Below, piece by piece: positions 8,594 to 16,870 of a stretch of 64,000 nt of DNA (the stretch's first letter is position 1; each line of letters begins with the position of its first letter). The DNA is from an uncultured Veillonella sp. Lineage in GTDB: Bacteria; Bacillota; Negativicutes; Veillonellales; Veillonellaceae. The stretch is taken from contig CABSJA010000003.1 in the NCBI GenBank assembly GCA_902477915.1, positions 5,051 through 69,050 on the forward strand, in the 5' to 3' direction. The notes beneath the pieces are model-generated. The model searched no databases and was not told where the DNA came from. It saw only the letters and a program-made list of their open reading frames with translations. Made by a program: the position numbers and the translations under genes.

Positions 8594-9538
8594 TTATTTA
8601 CCAAGACCTTGAAGTTTTTTAATTACAGTTTCAGTTTCAGCCATGATATCTTTGATAATAGTTGCACATGGTTTAACATCTGTTAACATGCCAGAGATTT
8701 GACCAATCATTACAGAGCCTTCTTTTACATCACCTTCAATAGCAGCTTTACGAAGTGTGCCTGCACCTAAGTTTTCTAAATCTTCTTTGGAACCACCGCT
8801 AAATTCAAGGGATTTATATTTATGAGCTAATGCATTATCAATGATACGTACAGGGTGACCTGTTGTTAAACCAGTCATAACAGTGGCACGATCTTTTGCT
8901 TTCAATACTGCATTTTTATAGTTTTCATGAGCAATACATTCTTCGGATAATACGAATCGCGTACCCATTTGTACTGCTTGAGCGCCTAATGCAAAGGCTG
9001 CAGCCATACCACGGCCATCAGCAATACCACCAGCTGCGATAACTGGAACATCTACAGCATCTACTACTTGTGGAATCAATGCCATAGTAGTAATATCGCC
9101 TACGTGACCACCAGATTCTGTACCTTCTGCAATAATTGCATCAATGCCACCACGCAACAAACGTTTTGCAAGCAAAACGGAAGCAACTACTGGAATTACC
9201 TTTGTACCGATTTCTTTTAAAGCTGGAATGTACACGCCAGGATTACCAGCACCTGTTGTAATAACAGGAACGCGTTCTTCCACAACTACTTCCATAACTT
9301 CTTTTACAAATGGAGACATGAGCATGATGTTACAACCAAATGGTTTGCTTGTACGCTCTTTTAATTTGTGAATTTCATTACGGAAAATATCAGGAGGCAT
9401 ATGACCAGCCCCAATGATGCCAAGGCCACCAGCTTCAGATACGGCTGCTGCTAATTCTGCAGTACCGAGCCAAGCCATACCACCTTGTAAGATTGGATAC
9501 TCAATCTGCAATAAATCACAAATGTCAGTCTTAATCAT
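8594..9538 (-). CDS. fabK: Enoyl-ACP reductase II (FMN-dependent)
   Basis: FabK performs the last reduction of the elongation cycle in organisms that lack or supplement FabI. The 314-residue protein has the FMN TIM-barrel features YPILQGGMAWLG near the N terminus, ESGGHVG in the middle, and AAGGIADGRG and VQMGTRF in the phosphate-binding part. It sits between fabH and fabD, the usual Firmicutes position, so it is the best candidate for the housekeeping enoyl reductase here. No fabI is present in the window. Confidence 0.93.
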   Translation of the reverse strand: MIKTDICDLLQIEYPILQGGMAWLGTAELAAAVSEAGGLGIIGAGHMPPDIFRNEIHKLKERTSKPFGCNIMLMSPFVKEVMEVVVEERVPVITTGAGNPGVYIPALKEIGTKVIPVVASVLLAKRLLRGGIDAIIAEGTESGGHVGDITTMALIPQVVDAVDVPVIAAGGIADGRGMAAAFALGAQAVQMGTRFVLSEECIAHENYKNAVLKAKDRATVMTGLTTGHPVRIIDNALAHKYKSLEFSGGSKEDLENLGAGTLRKAAIEGDVKEGSVMIGQISGMLTDVKPCATIIKDIMAETETVIKKLQGLGK

Positions 9539-9553
9539 CTTGATGTGTCCTCC

Positions 9554-10549
9554 TTAATACCATTTCAAGACAAGGCTAGCCCAAGTTAGGCCTGCACCAA
9601 ATCCTGCAAACGCAACGTTATCACCGCGTTTGAAACGTCCTTCACGATTAGCTTCGTCCAAAGCGATCGCTACAGACGCGGCAGATGTATTACCATACTT
9701 ATGTAAATTAACAAATACTTTTTCCATCGGCATATGTAAGCGTTTTGCAGCCGAATCAATAATACGAATATTTGCTTGATGTGGAATGAAGAAGTCTAAC
9801 TCATTAAGTTCCATTCCAGCACGTTCTAAAGATCTTAGAACCGTACGCCCCATCGTTTTAACAGCAAATTTATATACTTCAGGGCCATCCATATGAATGA
9901 ATGTTAAACCTTCTTCAACGCGTTGGTCATTGGCAACTACAGCCGTACCACCTGCAGGAATACAAAGAGATGGACCACCAGTACCATCAGCTCCCATATC
10001 AACACCTTTAATGCCATAACCTTCAGGAACTTCAGATACTACTGCAGCACCTGCACCATCACCAAAGAGGATACATGTACCACGATCATTCCAATTCACT
10101 CGACGAGAGAGAATTTCAGCCCCTACAACGAGTACCTTTTTATATAAGCCAGAGCTAATATAGCTAGCTGCAGTAATCAATCCATAAACAAAGCCAGAAC
10201 ATGCAGCTTGCAAATCATAAGCCGCTGCATTTTTAGCTCCTAAATTCGCTTGTAATACACAAGCTGCTGAAGGAATAATCATATCCGGTGTTAAGGTAGC
10301 AAAAATAATCATATCAATGTCTTCTGCGGTAACCTTAGCCATTTGCATAGCTTTCTTGGCAGCCTCAGTTGCCATATAGGATGTATTCATACCTTCCGGT
10401 GCAATGCGTCGTTCTTCGATACCAGTACGTTCTCTAATCCATTGGTCATTGGTATCAACCATTTTTTCAAGATCAAAGTTTGTTACTACATTGTCAGGAA
10501 GGAAGCTCCCAGTACCAATGATTCCTACTGGTTTACTCATCATAGTCAT
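9554..10549 (-). CDS. fabH: Beta-ketoacyl-ACP synthase III
   Basis: FabH starts fatty-acid synthesis by condensing an acyl-CoA primer with malonyl-ACP. The 331-residue protein has the catalytic triad Cys117 (DLQAACSGF), His257 (FIPHQANIR) and Asn287 (KYGNTSAAS). Several in-frame ATGs cluster at the start (MTMMSK). I keep the first at 10549, which overlaps the end of plsX by 17 bases and implies translational coupling. Confidence 0.96.
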   Translation of the reverse strand: MTMMSKPVGIIGTGSFLPDNVVTNFDLEKMVDTNDQWIRERTGIEERRIAPEGMNTSYMATEAAKKAMQMAKVTAEDIDMIIFATLTPDMIIPSAACVLQANLGAKNAAAYDLQAACSGFVYGLITAASYISSGLYKKVLVVGAEILSRRVNWNDRGTCILFGDGAGAAVVSEVPEGYGIKGVDMGADGTGGPSLCIPAGGTAVVANDQRVEEGLTFIHMDGPEVYKFAVKTMGRTVLRSLERAGMELNELDFFIPHQANIRIIDSAAKRLHMPMEKVFVNLHKYGNTSAASVAIALDEANREGRFKRGDNVAFAGFGAGLTWASLVLKWY

Positions 10550-11561
10550 ACTTCAAGGCTCCTTCAATATCCATTGTTTCTCTTATGTGTTGAATAATTT
10601 TACGTTCTACTAAATCTCCAGCAATTTCAATAGCAGTCTTTATCTCTTTTGATTTAGAGCTACCATGGGCAATCATAAAGACCCCATTAACCCCTAAGAG
10701 TGGAGCACCACCATTTTCTGTGTGATCTAAGCGTTTAGCCATCTTCTTCAAAGCTGGCTTTACGAGCATAGCACCAATCTTAGCAAAGATACTCCCTGCC
10801 ATGATGCTATCCTTTACTAATTGTGCAAGACCTGTTACTAGACCTTCCGCAAATTTAAGTACCACATTACCTACAAAGCCATCGCATACAACAACATCTA
10901 CGGCCCCTTTAGGAATATCACGGCCTTCAATATTACCTTTAAAATTGATGGTTTTCATACGTTCCAAAATTGGATATGTGGCTAGAACGACATCGTTCCC
11001 TTTTGTGGCTTCTTCGCCAATATTTAATAATCCTACTGTAGGATTCTCTTTACCTAATAAAAGTTTTGCATATTCAGAGCCCATCAAAGCACCTTGTACA
11101 AGATGTTTTGGTTTACTATTGGAGTTAGCACCTGAGTCTAACATAACAGTAATACCACTCACTGTTGGCATCGGAGTAGCAATAACTGGGCGATCAACCC
11201 CTTTAATGCGACCGAGTCCAAACAATGCAGCTGCTACAGCAGCACCTGTGCTACCAGGAGCAATTACGGCATCGCAAATATTATCACGAACTAAAGATGT
11301 TGCTACCACAACAGACGCGTCCTTTTTCTTACGCAATGCTTGTCCTGGATGCTCATCCATACCGATGACTTGACTGGCATGATGTACAGAAATGCGTGGA
11401 TTCTTAGCTTCATTATTAGCTTCTAATATATTAAAAATTTGCTGCTCATCGCCGACGAGCACCACTTCAATGTGCTCATTTGCTCGTACGGCTTCAATGG
11501 ATCCTAGTACAGTCTCCAATGGAGCAAAGTCGCCACCCATGGCGTCTATTGCAATTTTCAT
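10533..11561 (-). CDS. plsX: Phosphate acyltransferase PlsX
   Basis: PlsX converts acyl-ACP to acyl-phosphate, the donor for PlsY in phospholipid synthesis. The 342-residue protein begins with the family signature MKIAIDAMGGDFAP and continues with typical segments such as ALRKKKDASVV and APGSTGA. It lies between fapR and fabH as in many Firmicutes. Its ribosome site AGGGTG overlaps the fapR stop codon region. Confidence 0.96.
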   Translation of the reverse strand: MKIAIDAMGGDFAPLETVLGSIEAVRANEHIEVVLVGDEQQIFNILEANNEAKNPRISVHHASQVIGMDEHPGQALRKKKDASVVVATSLVRDNICDAVIAPGSTGAAVAAALFGLGRIKGVDRPVIATPMPTVSGITVMLDSGANSNSKPKHLVQGALMGSEYAKLLLGKENPTVGLLNIGEEATKGNDVVLATYPILERMKTINFKGNIEGRDIPKGAVDVVVCDGFVGNVVLKFAEGLVTGLAQLVKDSIMAGSIFAKIGAMLVKPALKKMAKRLDHTENGGAPLLGVNGVFMIAHGSSKSKEIKTAIEIAGDLVERKIIQHIRETMDIEGALKYDYDE

Positions 11562-11564
11562 AAT

Positions 11565-12125
11565 CTACACCCTATTCTCTACGGATTCCATAATAAATTT
11601 TGCGCGAAATACTTCTTTTATTTTATCTCTTATAATGACCCAAATAAAGAACTTATTACCACGGCGACGTACAATTTCTGCTTTTGCCACCAGATTAGTA
11701 CCAGCTCCTACTGGGTTTTTATATTTTATATTTCCAACCTCCGCAGAACAAACAGTAGTCCCCATGACTACCTTTGCGAGGGAATTCGCTTGAGCATATA
11801 AATACTGTGGCTCTACATATCCAAATCGATCTTCCATGTCTGCAGTAGTGCGCAACATCGATAATGCTTGTCGCCCTTCCGTGACATCAATCAATTCACC
11901 AACCACTTCGTACGGTACATGTTCTACCATTTCTTGTGATTGACCTGTAGCCATGACGCGTATGCGTTCACGCAATTCAGGAATCCCCAACTCTAGCCGA
12001 TCAAGACGAATAGTTGGCACACTTACATTAAAGTGTGTTGCCAATTCTTCATCAGTAAGAAATGGCGTAATATTCAGTTTTTCTTGTAACTGCTTTTGGC
12101 GCTCTTGCTTCTTTAACCGACTCAT
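11565..12125 (-). CDS. fapR: Fatty-acid and phospholipid synthesis repressor FapR
   Basis: FapR represses lipid synthesis genes and is released by malonyl-CoA or malonyl-ACP. The 186-residue protein has an N-terminal winged-helix segment at about residues 20-50 (LTDEELATHFNVSVPTIRLDR) and a C-terminal hot-dog ligand domain from about residue 75 on. It is first in the operon it is expected to control, with a FapR-like box between the predicted start site and the gene, so autoregulation is likely. Confidence 0.95.
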   Translation of the reverse strand: MSRLKKQERQKQLQEKLNITPFLTDEELATHFNVSVPTIRLDRLELGIPELRERIRVMATGQSQEMVEHVPYEVVGELIDVTEGRQALSMLRTTADMEDRFGYVEPQYLYAQANSLAKVVMGTTVCSAEVGNIKYKNPVGAGTNLVAKAEIVRRRGNKFFIWVIIRDKIKEVFRAKFIMESVENRV

Positions 12126-12136
12126 GGGACCACCTT

Positions 12137-12153
12137 TTATGACCTAGTATTAA
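12137..12153. promoter_or_regulatory. FapR operator candidate
   Basis: The 17 bases TTATGACCTAGTATTAA form an imperfect palindrome. They match my recollection of the Bacillus FapR box (TTAGTACCTGATACTAA) at 12 of 17 positions, including both outer arms. The site covers about +6 to +22 of the predicted fapR transcript, a position suited to blocking transcription. Confidence 0.7.
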
Positions 12154-12165
12154 TATTACATCCTA

Positions 12166-12194
12166 AGTATATACAATAATTCCCCTATTGGCAA
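12166..12194 (-). promoter_or_regulatory. Promoter of the fapR-fab operon
   Basis: On the minus strand TTGCCA (12189-12194) and TATACT (12166-12171) are separated by exactly 17 bases; each hexamer matches five of six consensus positions. Transcription would begin near 12159, just before the FapR-like box. Confidence 0.7.
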
Positions 12195-12286
12195 GGCTTT
12201 TCATACATATAGTAACAGATTTTCCTCATATATACTAAATATAGATATTATTTTATATTTAAGTATCGTTTTGTTTATAAAAGTAT

Positions 12287-12335
12287 AAAAAAATGCCACT
12301 ATTCTACAGCTTTATATTACTATAAAATAGCGGCA
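12287..12335 (-). terminator. Second terminator downstream of rpmF
   Basis: A 16-pair stem with three G-U pairs spans 12294-12335, followed on the minus strand by seven T residues at 12287-12293. It lies after the terminator at 12398-12434, so the rpmF transcript meets two terminators before the fapR promoter. Confidence 0.75.
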
Positions 12336-12397
12336 CTGACTAATGCATATGAAGTATATTAAGTTATATATATTACTAAAAGTATACAAAAGCATAC

Positions 12398-12434
12398 AAA
12401 AAAGACGCCTACTACTACAGTAGGCGTCTTTTTT
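12398..12434 (-). terminator. Terminator after rpmF
   Basis: A perfect 16-base stem (AAAAAAGACGCCTACT and its complement) closes around a five-base loop 11 bases after the rpmF stop codon. A and T runs flank both sides, so it could work in both directions. Confidence 0.9.
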
Positions 12435-12445
12435 CCGCTCACATA

Positions 12446-12622
12446 TTAAGCATTAGCTACTACTTGCTCACCTTTATAGTGACCACATGTAGGGCAAACA
12501 CGATGAGGCATCTTAGGTTCGTGGCATTGTGGACATGCTACATAACCAGGAGCTTCTAATTTCCAATTAGCACGACGGCGATCGCGACGGCATTTAGACA
12601 ATCTACGCTTAGGTACTGCCAT
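12446..12622 (-). CDS. rpmF: 50S ribosomal protein L32
   Basis: L32 is a small basic protein of the large ribosomal subunit. The 58-residue product begins [14 protein letters not shown] and carries a zinc ribbon, two Cys pairs (CPQC and CPTC). The start is the ATG at 12622 behind AAGGAGGTGC; an open frame continues upstream through yceD but is not L32-like. The gene follows yceD by 25 bases, the classic yceD-rpmF pair. Confidence 0.97.
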   Translation of the reverse strand: MAVPKRRLSKCRRDRRRANWKLEAPGYVACPQCHEPKMPHRVCPTCGHYKGEQVVANA

Positions 12623-12647
12623 TATCTGCACCTCCTTAGTACAATCA

Positions 12648-13160
12648 TTAGGACAATCTATCATCTTTCTCATCAAGCAAAGCACGTAACTCTGCAAATC
12701 GAGGATCCACCACAAAGGATTCACAAGAACAAGGTGAAACATTCAAATTTGCTCCGCAATGAACGCACAATCCTTTGCAATCATCCTGACATAACACTTG
12801 AGAGGGCTCATTGATGATTAATGTATCCCTAATTAGTTCGGTTAAGTCAATTTCCTCTCCATCGAAAGGAATCACATCTTCAGCAGCGTCTCTAGAATCA
12901 CTAAAGATTTCCTCAAAGGAATCCTTACGATCATGCTCTGTTGTAGTTAAACAACGAGAACACTCGTAATCACCTTTAGACTCTATCGAACCTTGAACGA
13001 TGTAATTTTGACCATCAAACCAAAACTCACCATTAATGGTTATATCATGACGGCTCCAAGGAAAAGCAGTTACGTCACCAAGCTCAGAGGTTGGTATCGT
13101 ATAGCTATAAGGAAATTTCTTTCCTATATGTTCTTTTGCTTGCTCTACTTGCAGTTTCAT
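12648..13160 (-). CDS. yceD: DUF177 (YceD) family protein
   Basis: YceD proteins are almost always encoded directly before rpmF and are linked to 23S rRNA or large-subunit maturation; the exact role in this organism is unknown. The 170-residue acidic protein has two Cys pairs, C-S-R-C near residue 72 and CxxDCKGLCxxCG near residue 130, typical of the family. I start it at the ATG at 13160 behind GAGGT rather than at 13178, which has no ribosome site. A consensus promoter lies just upstream. Confidence 0.9.
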   Translation of the reverse strand: MKLQVEQAKEHIGKKFPYSYTIPTSELGDVTAFPWSRHDITINGEFWFDGQNYIVQGSIESKGDYECSRCLTTTEHDRKDSFEEIFSDSRDAAEDVIPFDGEEIDLTELIRDTLIINEPSQVLCQDDCKGLCVHCGANLNVSPCSCESFVVDPRFAELRALLDEKDDRLS

Positions 13161-13181
13161 AATCTTACCTCGACTCATAAT

Positions 13182-13210
13182 ATTATAAACATGACATAGT
13201 GCTTTGTCAA
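13182..13210 (-). promoter_or_regulatory. Consensus promoter of yceD-rpmF
   Basis: On the minus strand a perfect TTGACA (13205-13210) and a perfect TATAAT (13182-13187) are 17 bases apart. The predicted start near 13175 leaves a leader of about 15 bases before yceD. This is one of the strongest promoters in the window, as expected for a ribosomal protein operon. Confidence 0.85.
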
Positions 13211-13213
13211 ATA

Positions 13214-13251
13214 AAAAAGACTATCTTAAGCGGACTCAAGATAGTCTTTTT
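13214..13251 (-). terminator. Terminator after the rubredoxin gene
   Basis: A 14-base perfect stem (AAAAAGACTATCTT and its complement) with a ten-base loop lies 10 bases after the rubredoxin stop codon. T runs are present on both strands. Confidence 0.9.
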
Positions 13252-13261
13252 GGTAAGTCAA

Positions 13262-13396
13262 TTACATTTTTTCGAATTGGTCTTTACCAACACCGCAAAT
13301 TGGGCAAACATAATCAGCTGGTTGATCTTCGAATTTTACGCCTTCAACAGCTTCGTCATAAACCCAACCACATACTACGCATACGTATTTTTCCAT
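13262..13396 (-). CDS. Short rubredoxin
   Basis: Rubredoxins carry one iron held by four cysteines and pass electrons, often to oxygen- or peroxide-reducing enzymes in anaerobes. This 44-residue protein has both knuckles, CVVCG at residues 6-10 and CPICG at residues 31-35. It is shorter than the usual 52-54 residues, with a shorter middle and C terminus. The ATG at 13396 follows a strong AAGGAGG. The gene is monocistronic, with its own promoter (13472-13500) and terminator. Confidence 0.92.
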   Translation of the reverse strand: MEKYVCVVCGWVYDEAVEGVKFEDQPADYVCPICGVGKDQFEKM

Positions 13397-13450
13397 GAGT
13401 ATTTCCTCCTTCACTTGAAAATTATTGTTTAATATTTATCTTTTATAATT

Positions 13451-13465
13451 CAGATACTCTATCTG
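13451..13465. promoter_or_regulatory. Inverted repeat at the rubredoxin transcription start
   Basis: CAGATACTCTATCTG is a perfect six-base inverted repeat with a three-base centre. It lies at the predicted transcription start of the rubredoxin gene, a typical operator position. No regulator is known to me for this sequence. Confidence 0.4.
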
Positions 13466-13471
13466 TAATGT

Positions 13472-13500
13472 AGTATATCAAAGATATCGAAACTTTTCAA
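13472..13500 (-). promoter_or_regulatory. Rubredoxin promoter
   Basis: TTGAAA (13495-13500) and TATACT (13472-13477) on the minus strand are 17 bases apart. The predicted start near 13465 gives a leader of about 70 bases. Confidence 0.65.
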
Positions 13501-13944
13501 TACTCATTTTCTTAATTTCTCATTTTTTCTAATATTTAAAAAGCATATATAATATGCGGATTTGTGCTACATTATAATTTGAAATGTATTATCATTTAGA
13601 CCGATTATGACCTAAATTTACCTCAATCCCTTTCCCTATTGCTACTTATCTGTCAATATATCTATTAATATAAATAATGGCCATTATTATACCGATAGTT
13701 TTTAAAGTATTAACTAAAATCAGACCTAAGGTGTACATAATTTATATATTATACTATTATATATAGAAGAGAATATTGTTATATTATATATTCTAAAAGA
13801 ACTTAATTAATAACTTATTATATAAGTATGTACTTATGAACACTTACTTCTCTATGCGATATAATCATAATAAGAACTTCACGATCTTAATATGAAATAT
13901 CGGTCAGAGAAATCGTCATTTATATTGTTATCATAGGAGGATTT
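13501..13944. other. AT-rich divergent intergenic region
   Basis: This gene-free stretch separates the minus-strand rubredoxin gene from the plus-strand fabK paralog. It contains a short inverted repeat GCATATATAATATGC at 13543-13557 and a promoter candidate near 13837-13865. I see no open frame with a ribosome site and no recognisable RNA fold in the rest. Confidence 0.5.
13837..13865 (+). promoter_or_regulatory. Promoter candidate for the fabK paralog
   Basis: TGAACA (four of six matches) and a perfect TATAAT are separated by 17 bases on the plus strand. The predicted start near 13872 leaves a leader of about 70 bases before the ATG at 13945. Confidence 0.5.
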
Positions 13945-14898
13945 ATGAGAACAGCTTTAACAGAACTTTTACAAATTGAATATCCTATTATCCAAGGTGC
14001 TATGGCTTGGGTATCTGAACACAAATTAGTATCTGCCGTTGCAAACGCTGGTGCAACAGGCGTTATCGCCCTCGGTGGTCGTGATGCAGAATGGACTCGC
14101 AACGAAATTCGTGCATGCAAAGAATTAACTGATAAACCATTCGGTGTTAACCTTATGTTGATGGCTCCTAATAAAGACGAGTTGGTAGATGTTATCATCC
14201 AAGAAAAACCTGCTTTCGTAACACTTGGTGCTGGTAATCCTGTACCATATATCAAACCTCTTCAAGAGGCTGGTATCAAGGTTATCCCTGTAGTTCCTTC
14301 CCTTAAATTAGCTAAACGTATCGAAGAAGCTGGCGCTGATGCAATGATCGTAGAAGGTATGGAAGCTGGTGGTCACATCGGTAGCCAAACAACAATGTCT
14401 TTAATGGAAAACATTTTACCTGAAATCTCTATTCCTGTAGTAGTAGCTGGCTCTATCGTTGATGGTCGCGGTCTTGCTGCTGCATTACTCATGGGTGCAC
14501 AAGGTGTACAAATGGGCTCTCGCTTCTTACTTGCTGAGGAATGCCAAGCACACAAAAATATGAAAGAAGCCATTATCAAAGCTACAGATACTGATTCTGT
14601 TGTAACGGGTCTTCTCTCTGGCCACGGTGGTGTTCGTAGTTTAAAAAATGAATTTACTACTCGCTATTTGGCCGCAGAAACTGATGGCGTTACTACCCCT
14701 GAAGAACGTACAAAAATGTCTCAAGGCACTAATAAACGCGCTGCTATTGATGGCGATGTTGTAAATGGTGCTGTACAAGTCGGTCAAGCATTGAATCGTC
14801 TTGTAGCTATTGAGCCAGCTCATACAATCGTTCAAACTGTAATGAACGAAGCTATTATGTCTATTCGTAAGGCTCAACGCCTTCTTGAAATTGTTTAA
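13945..14898 (+). CDS. FabK-like enoyl-ACP reductase/nitronate monooxygenase paralog
   Basis: This 317-residue FMN TIM-barrel protein is clearly related to the fabK product at 8594-9538 over its full length: both start with a LLQIEYPI-Q-MAW segment and share EAGGHIG-like and DGRG...VQMGSRF motifs. It lies outside the fab operon, on the opposite strand, paired with a gamma-carbonic anhydrase gene 17 bases downstream. It could be a second enoyl-ACP reductase or a nitronate-type oxidase; the sequence alone does not decide. The ATG follows AGGAGG. Confidence 0.82.
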   Translation: MRTALTELLQIEYPIIQGAMAWVSEHKLVSAVANAGATGVIALGGRDAEWTRNEIRACKELTDKPFGVNLMLMAPNKDELVDVIIQEKPAFVTLGAGNPVPYIKPLQEAGIKVIPVVPSLKLAKRIEEAGADAMIVEGMEAGGHIGSQTTMSLMENILPEISIPVVVAGSIVDGRGLAAALLMGAQGVQMGSRFLLAEECQAHKNMKEAIIKATDTDSVVTGLLSGHGGVRSLKNEFTTRYLAAETDGVTTPEERTKMSQGTNKRAAIDGDVVNGAVQVGQALNRLVAIEPAHTIVQTVMNEAIMSIRKAQRLLEIV

Positions 14899-14915
14899 TA
14901 AATTAGGAGTACCAT

Positions 14916-15464
14916 ATGTTACCATTTCATGGAAAATATCCAAAATTAGATCCTAAAAGTTGCGTCATGCCCGGTGCGGAACTTGCTGGTGATGTAGAAC
15001 TTAAAGAATATGCATCTATTTGGCAAAACTGTGCACTTCGTGGCGACGTAAATAAAATTATTGTAGGTCGTTACTCTAATGTACAAGATAATTCTGTACT
15101 ACATGTGGACGACGATAAAGCATGCGTCCTTGGCGATTATGTAACAATCGGCCACGGTGCCATCGTTCATGCTAGTACAATCGAAGACAATGTGTTAGTT
15201 GGCATGGGTGCCATTGTATTAAGTGGTTGTCATATTGGCTCTGGCTCTATTATTGCAGCCGGTGCGGTAGTAAAAGAAAACACTGTCATCCCACCTAATT
15301 CTTTAGTAGTAGGCATTCCTGCTCGTATTGTTCGCACAGATGAAACTCAAATCGAACGTATTCACAATCAAGCTTTAAAATATAAACACTTGTGGACTAT
15401 TGAATATGGTATGCTTCCTGATGCAGGTGGCGAGGAATACGATAAAAACGCTAAGATCGTATAA
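14916..15464 (+). CDS. Gamma-carbonic anhydrase family protein
   Basis: The 182-residue protein has the hexapeptide repeats of a left-handed beta-helix and the histidines that bind metal in the gamma-carbonic anhydrase/YrdA group, in HVDDDK, GHGAIVHAS and the following turns. Family members are trimers with metal at the subunit interface; many have weak or unproven carbonic anhydrase activity. It is the second gene of a two-gene plus-strand operon, ended by a strong terminator. Confidence 0.88.
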   Translation: MLPFHGKYPKLDPKSCVMPGAELAGDVELKEYASIWQNCALRGDVNKIIVGRYSNVQDNSVLHVDDDKACVLGDYVTIGHGAIVHASTIEDNVLVGMGAIVLSGCHIGSGSIIAAGAVVKENTVIPPNSLVVGIPARIVRTDETQIERIHNQALKYKHLWTIEYGMLPDAGGEEYDKNAKIV

Positions 15465-15475
15465 TTACATATAAC

Positions 15476-15516
15476 AAAAGCGGATAGTTGATCACAACTA
15501 TCCGCTTTTATTTTTT
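15476..15516 (+). terminator. Terminator after the gamma-carbonic anhydrase gene
   Basis: A 15-base perfect stem (AAAAGCGGATAGTTG and its complement) with a four-base loop begins 12 bases after the stop codon and is followed by a long T run. The mirror A run means it may also work for the opposite strand. Confidence 0.92.
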
Positions 15517-15629
15517 ATTCACAAGCTTAATATGCCTTTATATAACTAAATATCACATTATAACTTTATAGCATTTTAACGAAATAAAAATATGTAGTCA
15601 TACACATTTATAAATACTCTAATTAATAA

Positions 15630-16868
15630 CTATTTATTGATTTTTAATTTAGCCTGAACAATTTGTTCTACCATAAGTGCTGTCCCCATGGTCAATGCTA
15701 TAGGGAACAACATTTCTACAGAAAACCTAGATAACTCAAGCATAAATACACAAGATGTCATCGGCATCTTTTGAGCAAGGCCAAGGAATGCTACGGCACC
15801 GATGAATGCTGCCATACCTAATGATATAGGGGCAACAGCAATAGACCAAATGGTACCAAATACTATAGCTAGCGTACTTCCCAACATCATAGATGGAGTA
15901 ATACGGCCACCATATGCACCTGCTGCTAATGCGAGTAGTACTGCTACCCACTTAGAACCAAATAAACCTAATGCATAAGTCCATGTAATTTCATTGGTAA
16001 AGGTTAATTCATTGCCAGCTTTACCATTCCCAAGAATTTCAGGGAAATACATAGCTAATACACCGATAAGTGTAAATGCTACGATAGAAATGGGAATCAT
16101 AACAGGACTGCTACGATGAATAGCTGGTAACTTACTTTGTGTAATATTAAATAAAACTACACCTAACGCAACAATAGCACCCAAGGCAATGGAGAATTCA
16201 ACATAATGGCTACCCAAGCTAGGTTGAGCCATTGTATATTGAATAACATCCCCTACACCCGCCTGTCTCGTTACAAAGGTTGCTAATCCACAGCATACAA
16301 GAGCAGCACTCATAGCCCGTATATTCCATGTAAGAAGCAATGTTTCCAATGTAAAAATCGCTGCCGATAACGGTGAATTATAAACCGCTGCCAAGCCAGC
16401 ACCTGCTGCACAAGCAATCAATAGTTGGCGGTCTTCTTGTTTTATATCAAAATGTTTAACTAAAAAAGTTGTAATCCCTGCACTGGCTTCACGTGGTGCG
16501 ACTTCTCGCCCTAATGGTGAACCAATACCTACGGTAATAATTTGTAAAGTTGCATGTAAAACAGTAGTAATAGGATTCATATCCATTTTACCAGATACAG
16601 CCGTTTTAATATCTACTACACCTTTACCATATCGGTGAATAAGTACCCAACCAACACCGCCTATAAGACCGCAAATAATCAGTGGTATCAATCGCTCTAC
16701 CGGAGATACACGAGCTACAGCAGTGCCAAAACTCATATGATCAGCAGAAGAATAATGATATACAAAGTGCTGAACCCCATGTAATAAATGTGTATAAGAA
16801 GCCCCTACCAATCCCGCTATAAATCCAACGATAATTATGAGGCCTATTAAACGTTTATCAAATGCCAT
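15630..16868 (-). CDS. ClC-family chloride channel or antiporter
   Basis: This 412-residue membrane protein has ten or more hydrophobic segments and the ClC motifs in order: GSPLGREVAPRE near residue 117 (the place of the selectivity and gating-glutamate loop), AAVYNSPLSAAIFTLE near residue 160, and YGGRITPS near residue 315. The second motif reads GREVAP instead of the common GREGP, but the glutamate is kept. It begins two bases after nrdG and ends without a CBS domain. Ion preference cannot be read from the sequence; chloride or fluoride are the family options. Confidence 0.88.
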   Translation of the reverse strand: MAFDKRLIGLIIIVGFIAGLVGASYTHLLHGVQHFVYHYSSADHMSFGTAVARVSPVERLIPLIICGLIGGVGWVLIHRYGKGVVDIKTAVSGKMDMNPITTVLHATLQIITVGIGSPLGREVAPREASAGITTFLVKHFDIKQEDRQLLIACAAGAGLAAVYNSPLSAAIFTLETLLLTWNIRAMSAALVCCGLATFVTRQAGVGDVIQYTMAQPSLGSHYVEFSIALGAIVALGVVLFNITQSKLPAIHRSSPVMIPISIVAFTLIGVLAMYFPEILGNGKAGNELTFTNEITWTYALGLFGSKWVAVLLALAAGAYGGRITPSMMLGSTLAIVFGTIWSIAVAPISLGMAAFIGAVAFLGLAQKMPMTSCVFMLELSRFSVEMLFPIALTMGTALMVEQIVQAKLKINK

Positions 16869-16870
16869 AC

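Noticed and set aside
10801..11373. Plus-strand open frame of 190 codons opposite plsX
   Set aside because: It is fully antisense to plsX, has no ribosome site, and its composition mirrors the plsX codons.
12294..12335. Stable stem considered as a small RNA
   Set aside because: It is followed by a T run in the direction of rpmF transcription and fits a second terminator; no promoter for an independent RNA was seen.
12622..12742. Longer form of rpmF starting upstream
   Set aside because: The extension lies inside yceD, is unlike L32 and passes over the strong ribosome site for the ATG at 12622.
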